NCBI GenBank assembly: GCA_017552475.1
Contig: JAFZPY010000130.1
Coordinates: forward strand, 35,180 to 99,179
DNA from: Bacteroidales bacterium
Lineage (GTDB): Bacteria; Bacteroidota; Bacteroidia; Bacteroidales; UBA932
Length of the DNA stretch: 64,000 nt
Reading direction: 5' to 3'
Shown here: one piece after another, positions 1-7,346 of the stretch
How the letters are laid out: every line of letters begins with the position of its first letter
How positions within the stretch are numbered: position 1 is the stretch's first letter
The notes under the pieces: model-generated
What the model was told of the DNA's origin: nothing
The model's input: only the letters and a program-made list of their open reading frames with translations
Databases searched by the model: none
Program-made: the position numbers and the translations under genes

Positions 1-404
1 TAGCCGTCCTCGTCGATGCTGCATACCAGATAGCGTCCCACGGCCATCTGATGCTCGTTCAGGTTTCGGAAACCGAGCTGGGTCAGAAGGCTCTGGGTGA
101 AACTCTCCTTGACGGAGAAGGTGTTGTATTCGGGACGTTCGTCCTTGCCGTAGTTGTTGACTCGCAGGCGGTAGGAAGGGATGGGGTCGTCTGCGTCCAG
201 CTCGTCGATGGAAATGTCCTTGGGCTGGTCGTCATCGTCGTCGCGCCCCTCGACAGGACTGTCGTCCAGCACAGGATTGTCCTCAAACTCACTTTTCACA
301 CGCTGTTCCAGTTCCTGGATGGGGAGTTCGATGAGCTTGATGGTCTGGATCTGAAGCGGAGAAAGCTTCTGAACCTGTTTCTGTTCGAGTCCTTGCTTGA
401 TCAT
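1..404 (-). CDS. rpoN: RNA polymerase sigma-54 factor, N-terminal part (cut by window edge)
   Basis: Reading leftward from an ATG at 404 the frame is open to the window edge, giving 134 residues of the N-terminus of sigma-54. Residues 3-45 carry the Gln/Leu-rich activator-interacting region (KQGLEQKQVQKLSPLQIQ, then TIKLIELPIQELEQRV). A strongly acidic region II follows around residues 45-75, and then the beginning of the core-binding domain. Sigma-54 directs RNA polymerase to -24/-12 promoters that need an enhancer-binding ATPase. The start lies 10 bp after the stop of the SPOR protein gene, so it is probably read from the same minus-strand transcript. The C-terminal DNA-binding part lies outside the window, so intactness cannot be judged. 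Confidence 0.93.
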   Translation of the reverse strand, partial: MIKQGLEQKQVQKLSPLQIQTIKLIELPIQELEQRVKSEFEDNPVLDDSPVEGRDDDDDQPKDISIDELDADDPIPSYRLRVNNYGKDERPEYNTFSVKESFTQSLLTQLGFRNLNEHQMAVGRYLVCSIDEDG

Positions 405-414
405 GAAGGGGGTC

Positions 415-948
415 CTACGGTCTTGCGACGGCTATGGTGTCCACGACATAGGCGTGGTTCCTGTCAACGATGGGATAGTTGATATTCTCCTTGACAACGA
501 ACGCGGAAGGGAAGTCCGCCTTCAGGCGGCGCATCATCTGCATGGCCTCGGACTTGGTCCGGAAGTCTCCGACAGTCACCTTGAAATAAGGGCTGGCGAA
601 GGAACGGTAAGCCCCGTGTCCGGGATACGCGGCCTTGAAGCGGCCCATGGCCGCCTCGGAGGCGCTCCTGGCGTTCTGCTTGTTGTCGAAGAATATCCTC
701 ACACGGTATCCGGCGATCTTCCTGCTCTTGTTGCGCTCTATCTTAGCGCTCATCGCGTTGGCTATGGACTGGGACTGATGGACAGTGACGGAATTGAACA
801 CGTTCGTGCCCACGAGGCTCTCGTCAAGGCTGGCCGCGGGTACGTAGACGAGGGAGTCGGCCGATGCCGTCTCCTCGACATTCTGCGCATGCAGCGGAGC
901 CGCGGCAAATGCCGCGAGGAAAATCATATAAAGTAAAAGTCTTTTCAT
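415..948 (-). CDS. secreted SPOR-domain protein
   Basis: A 177-residue protein. The start at 948 is preferred over an in-frame ATG 99 bp upstream because it begins a clean signal peptide (Lys-Arg, hydrophobic run, cleavage near the AQ at residue 22) and overlaps the upstream lipoprotein stop as ATGA. Residues about 75-150 resemble a SPOR domain, with two GYRVRIFF/YFKVTVGDF-type strands each followed by a helix containing regularly spaced Ala and Arg. SPOR domains bind glycan strands stripped of stem peptides, so the protein probably acts in the periplasm at peptidoglycan. No enzymatic domain is visible. It sits between an LEA-like lipoprotein and rpoN in one minus-strand operon. Confidence 0.75.
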   Translation of the reverse strand: MKRLLLYMIFLAAFAAAPLHAQNVEETASADSLVYVPAASLDESLVGTNVFNSVTVHQSQSIANAMSAKIERNKSRKIAGYRVRIFFDNKQNARSASEAAMGRFKAAYPGHGAYRSFASPYFKVTVGDFRTKSEAMQMMRRLKADFPSAFVVKENINYPIVDRNHAYVVDTIAVARP

Positions 949-1454
949 ATCATGGTCTCTTGGACAATGAGGTCGAGATAGGCGGCAGCCACACTCGGCT
1001 CCATTAGGTCGGTAATTCTCAAATCTTTGAATCTGAATGTCTTGCATATCCCAAGCATGAAGCGGACCTTGACGTTGAGGTCCACTGTCATCCCGCTGAA
1101 ATCCCGGGTGGAGGCATACTTGAGCAAGTCCGTCAGGCCGACATCCTTGGCGATGGCTCCCTCGCAGGTGAGGGGATAGACTTTGTTGCTCTTCCTGGCC
1201 ACCCTGATCTTCCCGGTGGTGAAATTGGCGATCTCGCGGCCCGAGTCGTTGATGACACCGTCAATGCGGGAGATGGTAAGGTTGGACATGGGATTGACTA
1301 TGCCGACCTTGAGGACGGCCTTCAGGGCCCGGAGGCCGTTGGGCGTAACTGACGCCACGGAGCAGGACGTTACGTTCAAGCCCTTCTCCGTAGAGCATCC
1401 GGCCGCCAGGAACAGGACCAGCGCGGCCGTGACGAGGAGGAACAGTCGTTTCAT
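945..1454 (-). CDS. LEA/WHy-like lipoprotein
   Basis: A 169-residue lipoprotein with the lipobox LAAGC (Cys20). The body has the pattern of an LEA14/water-stress (WHy) beta-sandwich, including a V-G-I-x-N-P segment (residues about 72-77) followed by LTISRIDGVI, which is typical of this fold. The true start at 1454 gives the signal peptide; an upstream in-frame ATG would add 21 unlikely residues. A promoter core lies 21 bp upstream. The last codons overlap the SPOR gene start (ATGA at 945-948), indicating translational coupling. The function of these proteins in Bacteroidota is not established, and I infer only an outer-membrane- or periplasm-anchored role. Confidence 0.65.
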   Translation of the reverse strand: MKRLFLLVTAALVLFLAAGCSTEKGLNVTSCSVASVTPNGLRALKAVLKVGIVNPMSNLTISRIDGVINDSGREIANFTTGKIRVARKSNKVYPLTCEGAIAKDVGLTDLLKYASTRDFSGMTVDLNVKVRFMLGICKTFRFKDLRITDLMEPSVAAAYLDLIVQETMI

Positions 1455-1474
1455 GCCGGAATGTGCTTTCTTCG

Positions 1475-1482
1475 CAAAGATA
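1475..1482 (-). promoter_or_regulatory. promoter core (TATCTTTG) for the LEA-like lipoprotein operon
   Basis: On the minus strand this reads TATCTTTG, matching the Bacteroidota -7 consensus TAnnTTTG, 20 bp before the lipoprotein start. It faces away from a second copy at 1494-1501, giving a tight divergent pair of promoters. Confidence 0.6.
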
Positions 1483-1493
1483 CAAAAAAATCC

Positions 1494-1501
1494 TATCTTT
1501 G
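1494..1501 (+). promoter_or_regulatory. promoter core (TATCTTTG) for miaB
   Basis: TATCTTTG matches the Bacteroidota -7 consensus and sits 37 bp upstream of the miaB start. It is divergent from the neighbouring minus-strand core with only 11 bp between them. Confidence 0.6.
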
Positions 1502-1538
1502 CCTTGCATTTCCTCAAGGGTCATGCCAAAAGGGTCTT

Positions 1539-2852
1539 ATGAAGAAAGTTTACATCGAAACATATGGCTGCCAGATGAATGTCAATGACACCGAGGTCGT
1601 GTTCTCCATCCTTGCAAGGGAAGGGTATGAAAGGACCACGGAGATCGGCGAGGCCGACGTCATCATGGCCAACACCTGTTCTGTCAGGGACAATGCCGAA
1701 CAGCGTATTTGGGGCCGTATCGAGCAGTTCAACCTCCAGCGCAGGTACCGTCCCGTGGTCATCGGCATCCTCGGATGTATGGCCGAACGCCTGAAGGATA
1801 AGCTCCTGGACACCCGCAAGGTCGACATCGTGGCCGGCCCGGACGCCTACCGCAGCCTTCCAAGGCTGCTGGAGGCAGTGTCCGACGGACACCCCCAGAT
1901 CGACGTCATGCTTTCCCGCGAAGAGACCTATGCCGACATCAACCCTGTCAGGATCGACTCCAACGGCGTATCCGCCTTCATCTCGATCATGCGCGGCTGC
2001 AACAATGTCTGTTCCTACTGCGTGGTGCCGTATACCCGCGGCGCGGAGCGCAGCCGCGACCCCCGCACGATCGTGCGGGAGGCCTGCGACTGCTTCAGCC
2101 GCGGGTACCGCGAGGTCACCCTGCTCGGCCAGAACGTCGATTCGTACCACTGGACAGGCGAAGACGGAGAGGTTACCTTCGCGCAACTCCTTGAGAAGGT
2201 CGCCCTCGTCAGCCCCGAACTCCGCGTGCGTTTCTCCACTTCCAATCCACAGGATTTCTCCGATGAGGTCATCTATACGATGGCTGCATACGACAACATC
2301 TGCAAGCACATCCATTTCCCCGTACAGTCCGGTTCCAACCGCATGCTGGAGAAGATGCGCCGCCGCTATACCCGCGAGTGGTACCTTTCAAGGGTGAAGA
2401 AGATCCGCAATGTCATCCCTGACTGCGGCATTACGACCGACGTCATCGCCGGTTTCTGCACGGAGACCGAAGAGGACCACAAGCAGACGCTGAGCCTGTT
2501 CGAGGAGGTCGGCTATGACACAGCTTTCATGTTCTATTATTCGGAGCGTCCGGGCACTTTCGCCGCCAGGCACTGGCCGGACGACGTGGACATCGAGACC
2601 AAGACCCGCCGCCTGAACGAGATCATCACCCTGCAGAACCGCAAGAGCCTTGAGAGTTACCGCCGCGACATTGGGAAGCGTTTCAAGGTCCTCGTCGAGG
2701 GACCTTCAAAGAAAAACCCTTCCGAACTGTGCGGAAGGGCTTCAAATAACAAAATGTGCGTCTGGCCTGACGCGGCCCACAAAGCCGGTGACTACGTGGA
2801 GGTCGAGGTTCTCGACTGTACTTCCGCCACGCTTCTCTGCAGGCTGGCCTAG
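1539..2852 (+). CDS. miaB: tRNA-2-methylthio-N6-dimethylallyladenosine synthase MiaB
   Basis: A 437-residue radical-SAM methylthiotransferase that converts i6A37 to ms2i6A37 in tRNAs reading UNN codons. The N-terminal UPF0004 domain carries the three auxiliary-cluster cysteines (Cys11 in ETYGCQMN, Cys47 in ANTCSVRDN, Cys80 in LGCMAER). The radical-SAM CxxxCxxC motif is at Cys154, Cys158 and Cys161. A C-terminal TRAM domain covers roughly residues 375-437. The start at 1539 is chosen because it begins MKKVYIETYGCQMN directly; an upstream in-frame ATG at 1461 would include the promoter. A GC-rich hairpin at 2717-2739 lies inside the coding region near the 3' end and does not interrupt the frame. 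Confidence 0.96.
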   Translation: MKKVYIETYGCQMNVNDTEVVFSILAREGYERTTEIGEADVIMANTCSVRDNAEQRIWGRIEQFNLQRRYRPVVIGILGCMAERLKDKLLDTRKVDIVAGPDAYRSLPRLLEAVSDGHPQIDVMLSREETYADINPVRIDSNGVSAFISIMRGCNNVCSYCVVPYTRGAERSRDPRTIVREACDCFSRGYREVTLLGQNVDSYHWTGEDGEVTFAQLLEKVALVSPELRVRFSTSNPQDFSDEVIYTMAAYDNICKHIHFPVQSGSNRMLEKMRRRYTREWYLSRVKKIRNVIPDCGITTDVIAGFCTETEEDHKQTLSLFEEVGYDTAFMFYYSERPGTFAARHWPDDVDIETKTRRLNEIITLQNRKSLESYRRDIGKRFKVLVEGPSKKNPSELCGRASNNKMCVWPDAAHKAGDYVEVEVLDCTSATLLCRLA

Positions 2853-2854
2853 CT

Positions 2855-4639
2855 TTATTCCTGGACGAAGGCGATCACTTCGCCCTTCGCCACGTCTTTT
2901 CCCTGCTTGGCGGTGACCGCAACGACGCGTCCGCTCACAGCGGGGACGATCTCCTCCAATCCGTACCAGGTCTGGACATAGCCCATGGGCTTTCCGGACT
3001 TGACGGCGGTGCCGGCCACAGGTGCCTTGGAGTCGTCCTGGACATCCACCTCCCACAGCATCTTGCCCTTGGCAGGAGCCTGGACGGGAGTGGCCTTGGG
3101 ATATTTTGCCACATAGGAGTCGATGTCGAACTCGGGCATCTCCACGACGGGACGGGTGACGACCTTCGGTGCGCCGGCCTTTTCCTTAAGGGCTTCCAAG
3201 TCCTTGTAGAAACGCTCCTTGGCGACTCCGGAGCGGTAGTCGAGGTACTGGCGCTCATGCATGGCAAGCTCGAAGAGCTCCTCGTCGTCCTCGCCGTAGT
3301 CCCAGCCCTTCTCGTCCATCATCTTGCGGTACTTGGGCAGTTCGTCGGGATAGTTGTCCTGAGGATTGCCGGTCTGGAACTCCATTCCCTTCTCCTTGGC
3401 GAGCTCGATAATCTCGGGCGCGAGGGGACCGGGGAGGTTGCCCATCTTGCCCAGGATCATTCCCCAGGTGTCCTTGTCGATGGTGGAGAAGCGAGGTTTG
3501 CCGCTGGCGAGGTTGAACAGGTTCATCAATGCGGTATTCTTGACATACTGGCTGAACGGGGTCACGAGCGGCGGATATCCGAGCTTCGGCCAAACGTACT
3601 CTACCTCGTTGAAGAGCTTGACCATCAGGGTGTCAATGCTGCTGACGGGCTGTCCGTGGGCGCGCTCTGCGGCGTTGATGGCATCCTTGAATCCGAGCAG
3701 GTCGGCCATCATCGAACCCATCATTCCACCGGGGAGACCGCAGCCAACGAGGAGCGAGGTCATCTGGGAGTTGGTGGGGCTGATCCAGTAGCCGAGGAAG
3801 TCGTCGATGAACGACTGAGTCAGGCGACGGACCTCCATGTAGGCATCCATGTTGATGTCCTTGACCAGGAAGCCGTCGGCCTTCATCATCTCGCGGATGG
3901 TGATGACATCGGGATGGACCTTGCCCCAGGAGAGGGGCTCCACGGCAACGTCGAGGTAGTCTGCGCCTGCGCGCGCCACCTCGAGCATCGAGGCCGGGGA
4001 GAATCCGGGACCGGTGTGCCCGTGGTACTGGACCTTGATGTGGGGATATTTCTTCTTGATCTCGTACACGATCTGGCCGAGGGCGGTGGGACGGCCGATG
4101 CCGGCCATGTCCTTGAGGCAGATCTCGTCTGCGCCATAGCTTACGACTTTGTCCACGATGTCCATGTAGTATGCTACCGTGTGGACGGGAGAGTTGGTGA
4201 TGGAGAGGGCTACCTGCGAGATCATGCCGCCTTTTTTGGCGAGCTCGACGGAGCCTTTGAGGTTGCGGTGGTCATTGAGTCCGCAGAATGAACGTGCGAT
4301 GTCGGTGCCCTGTTTTTTCTTGACCTTGAACATGAGTTCGCGGACATCGGAGGGAACCGGATTCATGCGGAGGGCGTTGAGGCCTCGTTCAAGCATGTGA
4401 GTCTGTATACCGGCCTTGTGGAAGGGTGCTGTCCATTTGCGGACGGCGATGTTGGGGTTTTCGCCGAAGAGGAGGTTGACCTGCTCAAAGGCGCCGCCGT
4501 TGGTTTCTACCCTGTCGAAGCAGCCCATGTCGATGATGGCCGGTGCTACTTCCACCAGTTGGTCGACTCTCGGCACGTATTTGCCGGAGGACTGCCACAT
4601 ATCCCGATATACGAGAGAGAATTTTATTTCTTTTGCCAT
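2855..4639 (-). CDS. pyruvate carboxylase subunit B / oxaloacetate decarboxylase-type carboxyltransferase with degenerate biotinyl domain
   Basis: A 594-residue protein with the TIM-barrel carboxyltransferase fold of pyruvate carboxylase and oxaloacetate decarboxylase alpha. Visible core elements are YRDMWQS near residue 11, the catalytic-type lysine in ICLKDMAG (Lys176) and metal-ligand-like histidines in YHGHTGPG (206 and 208). The last 70 residues have the shape of a biotinyl/lipoyl hammerhead, ending in KGEVIAFVQE. At the turn where the biotinylated lysine of (A/V)MKM should be, the sequence is WYGLEE (about 558-563), with no Met-Lys-Met. The domain therefore looks unable to carry biotin. 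Start 4639 follows a promoter core and is preferred over an upstream in-frame ATG. Its substrate and partner subunits are not evident from the neighbours. Confidence 0.8.
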   Translation of the reverse strand: MAKEIKFSLVYRDMWQSSGKYVPRVDQLVEVAPAIIDMGCFDRVETNGGAFEQVNLLFGENPNIAVRKWTAPFHKAGIQTHMLERGLNALRMNPVPSDVRELMFKVKKKQGTDIARSFCGLNDHRNLKGSVELAKKGGMISQVALSITNSPVHTVAYYMDIVDKVVSYGADEICLKDMAGIGRPTALGQIVYEIKKKYPHIKVQYHGHTGPGFSPASMLEVARAGADYLDVAVEPLSWGKVHPDVITIREMMKADGFLVKDINMDAYMEVRRLTQSFIDDFLGYWISPTNSQMTSLLVGCGLPGGMMGSMMADLLGFKDAINAAERAHGQPVSSIDTLMVKLFNEVEYVWPKLGYPPLVTPFSQYVKNTALMNLFNLASGKPRFSTIDKDTWGMILGKMGNLPGPLAPEIIELAKEKGMEFQTGNPQDNYPDELPKYRKMMDEKGWDYGEDDEELFELAMHERQYLDYRSGVAKERFYKDLEALKEKAGAPKVVTRPVVEMPEFDIDSYVAKYPKATPVQAPAKGKMLWEVDVQDDSKAPVAGTAVKSGKPMGYVQTWYGLEEIVPAVSGRVVAVTAKQGKDVAKGEVIAFVQE

Positions 4640-4672
4640 ATGTGTTGACTTCTGCTTTTTTGCTAAAGTCTG

Positions 4673-4680
4673 CAAATATA
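4673..4680 (-). promoter_or_regulatory. promoter core (TATATTTG) for the carboxyltransferase
   Basis: On the minus strand this reads TATATTTG, fitting TAnnTTTG, 33 bp before the start at 4639. It lies in the short gap after radC, so the carboxyltransferase can be transcribed independently. Confidence 0.55.
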
Positions 4681-4701
4681 CTAATTTTCGTGGATATCTG
4701 G

Positions 4702-5397
4702 TCAAGGCAGACTTATATCATTGGTAGCGAAACTGAAGTAGCAGTCGTCGCATACGATGACGTGGTCAAGCAGGGATATGCCGAAGGTATCAAGGGCCTT
4801 CTTGAGGGAACCTGTGCGGATGATGTCCTGTTTGCCGGGACGTGGAGAGCCGGAGGGGTGATTGTGTACGATGATGATACCGGAGGCCTGATGCTCAAGG
4901 CAGCGGCGGACGACCTGTCGGTTGTCTATTATCGTAGAATCGGGTCCGCCGGAGGTAATCCTTTCTTTTGCGATGAGAAAGTTTGCGCGGTTGAGGTAGA
5001 TAACCCAGAGCTCTTCGTGATCAAGTCCTTTGAGGTGTGGCCTCATGATGTCGTAGACACTGGAAGGCTCGCACAGGGATTTGCTGCCGAGCATAGTTTC
5101 TTCTTCGAAGGCCCGGCGGCCGAGTTCCATTGCGGCAATGACGGTGGCGGCCTTGTCAGGGCCGATGCCTTTGATGGAGAGAAGCATCTTCAGGGGATCC
5201 GGTGCCAATTTGACCGACAACCTGCCCCCAGTCAGGCACAGAAGTTCATGTGCCAGGTCTATGGCACTGCGCCTGCCGGAGCCGGTACGCAGCAGGATTG
5301 CCAGAAGTTCGGGGTTGGAAAGGGCCTGTGGCCCCTTCGAGAGCATTTTTTCGCGAGGCCTTTCTACCTCGCACATGTCTTTTATTTTCATATCCAC
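4702..5397 (-). CDS. radC: RadC family JAB/MPN-domain protein
   Basis: A 231-residue protein. The N-terminal half contains a helix-hairpin-helix-like segment (LLSIKGIGPDKA, about residues 72-83). The C-terminal half is the JAB1/MPN metalloprotease-like fold, with the motif HNHPSG at residues 178-183 and a downstream Asp at 191, as in zinc-binding JAMM proteins. Despite the name, a role in DNA repair is not well supported for the family, and the biochemical activity is unknown. The frame has ATGs at 5397 and 5391; I keep the first, but the second is equally possible. The length is typical. It is on the same strand as, but separated by a promoter from, the carboxyltransferase. Confidence 0.88.
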   Translation of the reverse strand: MDMKIKDMCEVERPREKMLSKGPQALSNPELLAILLRTGSGRRSAIDLAHELLCLTGGRLSVKLAPDPLKMLLSIKGIGPDKAATVIAAMELGRRAFEEETMLGSKSLCEPSSVYDIMRPHLKGLDHEELWVIYLNRANFLIAKERITSGGPDSTIIDNRQVVRRCLEHQASGIIIVHNHPSGSPRPGKQDIIRTGSLKKALDTFGISLLDHVIVCDDCYFSFATNDISLP

Positions 5398-5650
5398 GGT
5401 TTATTGTTCCGTGGCTGCAGTTTCCGGTTATAAATATACGTATTTATTTTAAGATTGTCCGTCATTTTTGAAATACTTTGCCTGTCGGCCGGGAAGAGGC
5501 CGGGGTGCTGGTATGGGGGGATCGTTCTCAGGAGCGGGAAGAGGGGATTCGCGGTATACACGGAGTGGAAGGTTCTGGAACAGTATAGCGTGATGGGAAA
5601 AGGATTCTAATAGAAAAGATTGGCAAAGTATTTGATAAGAATCGGGCCGT

Positions 5651-6205
5651 ATGAAACGGATATTTATTTTATTTCTTCTCCTTTTGCCTGCGGCCCTGCA
5701 GGCGCAGTCCCTCGGGCAGGTTAAGTATGGCGACCGCATTTTCAGCACCGGGTTGCCGGAGGATGTCGATTCTTACTACGATCCCGAAACGGGCGAGTAC
5801 ATCAAGATGAGCAAGGAGCGGCGAGAAGCCGCCCTCGAGTGTATCGAAAGGACCTTTGGTAAAGTCGCTTCCTATGAAGAGGGCTTCAACGAATGTGCAG
5901 GGGCGCATTTTTTCGATGTCACACTGACCAGCGGGGATGAAATCGGCTTTGATAACGGGCATCTACATGATTATACCATCGTTACTCCCCAATTTCTGAT
6001 CGCTGCCGATATGTTTGTTGACGGACTGAGGGTTGGTCAGAAGCCTAACATGAAATGCAAAGAGGGCGTCGTTCTCGAAAAGAGGGAAGATAATCCAGTC
6101 CGGTTTTCCTATTATTTTAGTGAGAGTGATTGCGAGGTCGGTTACTTTACCCTGGACGAAGATGGTAAGATCAAGGAGATAGGACTGTGGATCAATGACT
6201 GTTAA
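5651..6205 (+). CDS. secreted hypothetical protein, 184 residues
   Basis: I do not recognise this family. It begins with a clear signal peptide (Lys-Arg, hydrophobic run to residue 15, cleavage near LQAQ at 16-19). The mature part is acidic, with aromatic-rich strands (FSYYFSESD, GYFTLDEDGKIKEIGLW), and could be a small beta-rich periplasmic or secreted domain. The last strands, ending in a Trp-Ile pair, resemble lipocalin/DUF-type sheets, but this is only an impression. It stands alone, preceded by about 250 bp without an obvious gene and followed by a terminator at 6236. It lies at the left edge of the AT-rich accessory patch. Confidence 0.55.
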   Translation: MKRIFILFLLLLPAALQAQSLGQVKYGDRIFSTGLPEDVDSYYDPETGEYIKMSKERREAALECIERTFGKVASYEEGFNECAGAHFFDVTLTSGDEIGFDNGHLHDYTIVTPQFLIAADMFVDGLRVGQKPNMKCKEGVVLEKREDNPVRFSYYFSESDCEVGYFTLDEDGKIKEIGLWINDC

Positions 6206-6235
6206 TTGAAACTCGAGATTGAATGAAATACTAGG

Positions 6236-6262
6236 AATCCGGCCGCTGAGCCGGATTTTTTG
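6236..6262 (+). terminator. rho-independent terminator after the small secreted protein
   Basis: An 8-bp GC-rich stem (AATCCGGC / GCCGGATT), a 6-nt loop (CGCTGA) and a T tract, 30 bp after the stop at 6205. The same sequence occurs in the opposite orientation at 8331-8360. Confidence 0.85.
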
Positions 6263-6353
6263 TTATGCATGCAAGACTATGAGGAATCGGGCATTTAATC
6301 AGTAGTATTATTCCTAATGATGAAACATGGTATTCCTAGTGTTTTAAAATCCT

Positions 6354-6378
6354 AGACAAAAACGGTCTGTTTTTGTCT
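6354..6378. repeat. perfect 10-bp inverted repeat in AT-rich leader
   Basis: AGACAAAAAC, a 5-nt spacer, then GTTTTTGTCT. The arms pair perfectly. It lies about 170 bp upstream of the first BspA-type gene and could be a protein-binding palindrome, a recombination-site remnant or a weak terminator. Confidence 0.6.
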
Positions 6379-6551
6379 ATGTAATAATATAAAGCTTTGT
6401 GTATCAATGAATAGTGAAAAATATTGTTTGGTTTAAGAATTTAAAGACCTAAATATGTTTTTGTAAAAATGTGTTAGGAATAGTGCTATATCAGAAAAAA
6501 GTTCGTAACTTAGATTATATAAACAGAATAAACAGAGATTTCGATCACAAT

Positions 6552-7319
6552 ATGAAACATCCTGCGTTATTAATTGGTTTGGCCGCCGTATTTGTGGCTT
6601 CTTGTTCCAAGACTCCGATTGAGGAGCCGATTCCTAGCAACAGCATCGTTTATACGAGTTCGGATAATAATATTGTCACCCCTTATCTGGCCTCCGCCCT
6701 TGACGCAAAAATATTATCCATCTCTTATAAAGATGGAAAAGGGACGATTGCTTTTGATAAAGAAATATCAACCATCGGCCAAAATGCATTCTCAAATCGT
6801 ATGAATCTTGTCAGTATTACGATTCCAGATAGTGTGACAGGCATCGGGGCTGCGGCGTTCTTAAAATGCCCGAATCTTACCAGTATCACGATTCCGGAAA
6901 GTGTAACAACCATTGGGGAAGATGCTTTTTTCGATTGTTCAAGCCTGGTCAGCGTTACAATTCCTAATAACGTGACAACTATTGGGATTGCGGTTTTCGC
7001 TTATTGTTCAAGTCTTCCCGGTATCATAATTCCCGAAGGTGCTACAATTATTGATTATAGAGCATTTTATAATTGTTCTAGTCTGACCAGCATCACGATT
7101 CCTGCCAGCGTTACGTCAATCGGGGGAAAGGCATTCTTTAAATGCTCTGGTCTCGCCAGTATTACCATACTGTCAAAAACGCCCCCTTCGATCTTCGCTG
7201 ATGCTTTTACGGATACGAATGACTGTCCCATCTATGTTCCTGCCGGTAGCATTGATGCATATAAGACCGCAGAGGGATGGGGGAACTATTCTGAACGAAT
7301 TCAGGCCCTCTCGAATTAG
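6552..7319 (+). CDS. BspA-type leucine-rich-repeat lipoprotein (short paralogue)
   Basis: A 255-residue lipoprotein (lipobox VASC, Cys18) with a short N-terminal beta domain followed by about six LRR_5 units of about 23 residues with the pattern L-x-S-I-T-I-P-x-S-V-T-x-I-G-x-x-A-F. It ends in a conserved cap (TPPSI...CPIYVPAGS...YK...W) shared with its neighbour. LRR_5/BspA proteins of Bacteroidota and oral anaerobes are surface adhesins that bind host proteins or other bacteria; the ligand cannot be read from sequence. The start at 6552 is chosen because it begins the lipoprotein signal. It is a tandem paralogue of the next gene, 27 bp downstream. Confidence 0.85.
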   Translation: MKHPALLIGLAAVFVASCSKTPIEEPIPSNSIVYTSSDNNIVTPYLASALDAKILSISYKDGKGTIAFDKEISTIGQNAFSNRMNLVSITIPDSVTGIGAAAFLKCPNLTSITIPESVTTIGEDAFFDCSSLVSVTIPNNVTTIGIAVFAYCSSLPGIIIPEGATIIDYRAFYNCSSLTSITIPASVTSIGGKAFFKCSGLASITILSKTPPSIFADAFTDTNDCPIYVPAGSIDAYKTAEGWGNYSERIQALSN

Positions 7320-7346
7320 TTTTATTGTATTTTACACGATTTAGAT

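Larger units (their letters stand above)
6206..6551. other. AT-rich intergenic region with hairpins, no gene seen
   Basis: This is the longest gene-free stretch in the window. It holds a terminator at its left end (6236-6262), a perfect 10-bp inverted repeat at 6354-6378, several short TTCCTA/TAGGAA words on both strands, and the likely promoter and leader of the first BspA-type gene. I see no convincing TAnnTTTG core with good spacing and no RNA gene that I can identify. Confidence 0.5.

Noticed and set aside
2717-2739. GC-rich hairpin as a terminator
   Set aside because: CCCTTCCG / CGGAAGGG lies inside the miaB coding region with no T tract, and the TRAM domain continues through it.
3257-4291. 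A 344-codon plus-strand open frame opposite the carboxyltransferase
   Set aside because: The minus strand carries recognisable catalytic motifs and a promoter. The plus-strand translation has none.
5449-5748. A 99-codon minus-strand open frame ahead of the small secreted protein
   Set aside because: No signal, domain or plausible start. It overlaps the start of the secreted protein gene and has a Pro/Arg composition like a chance frame.
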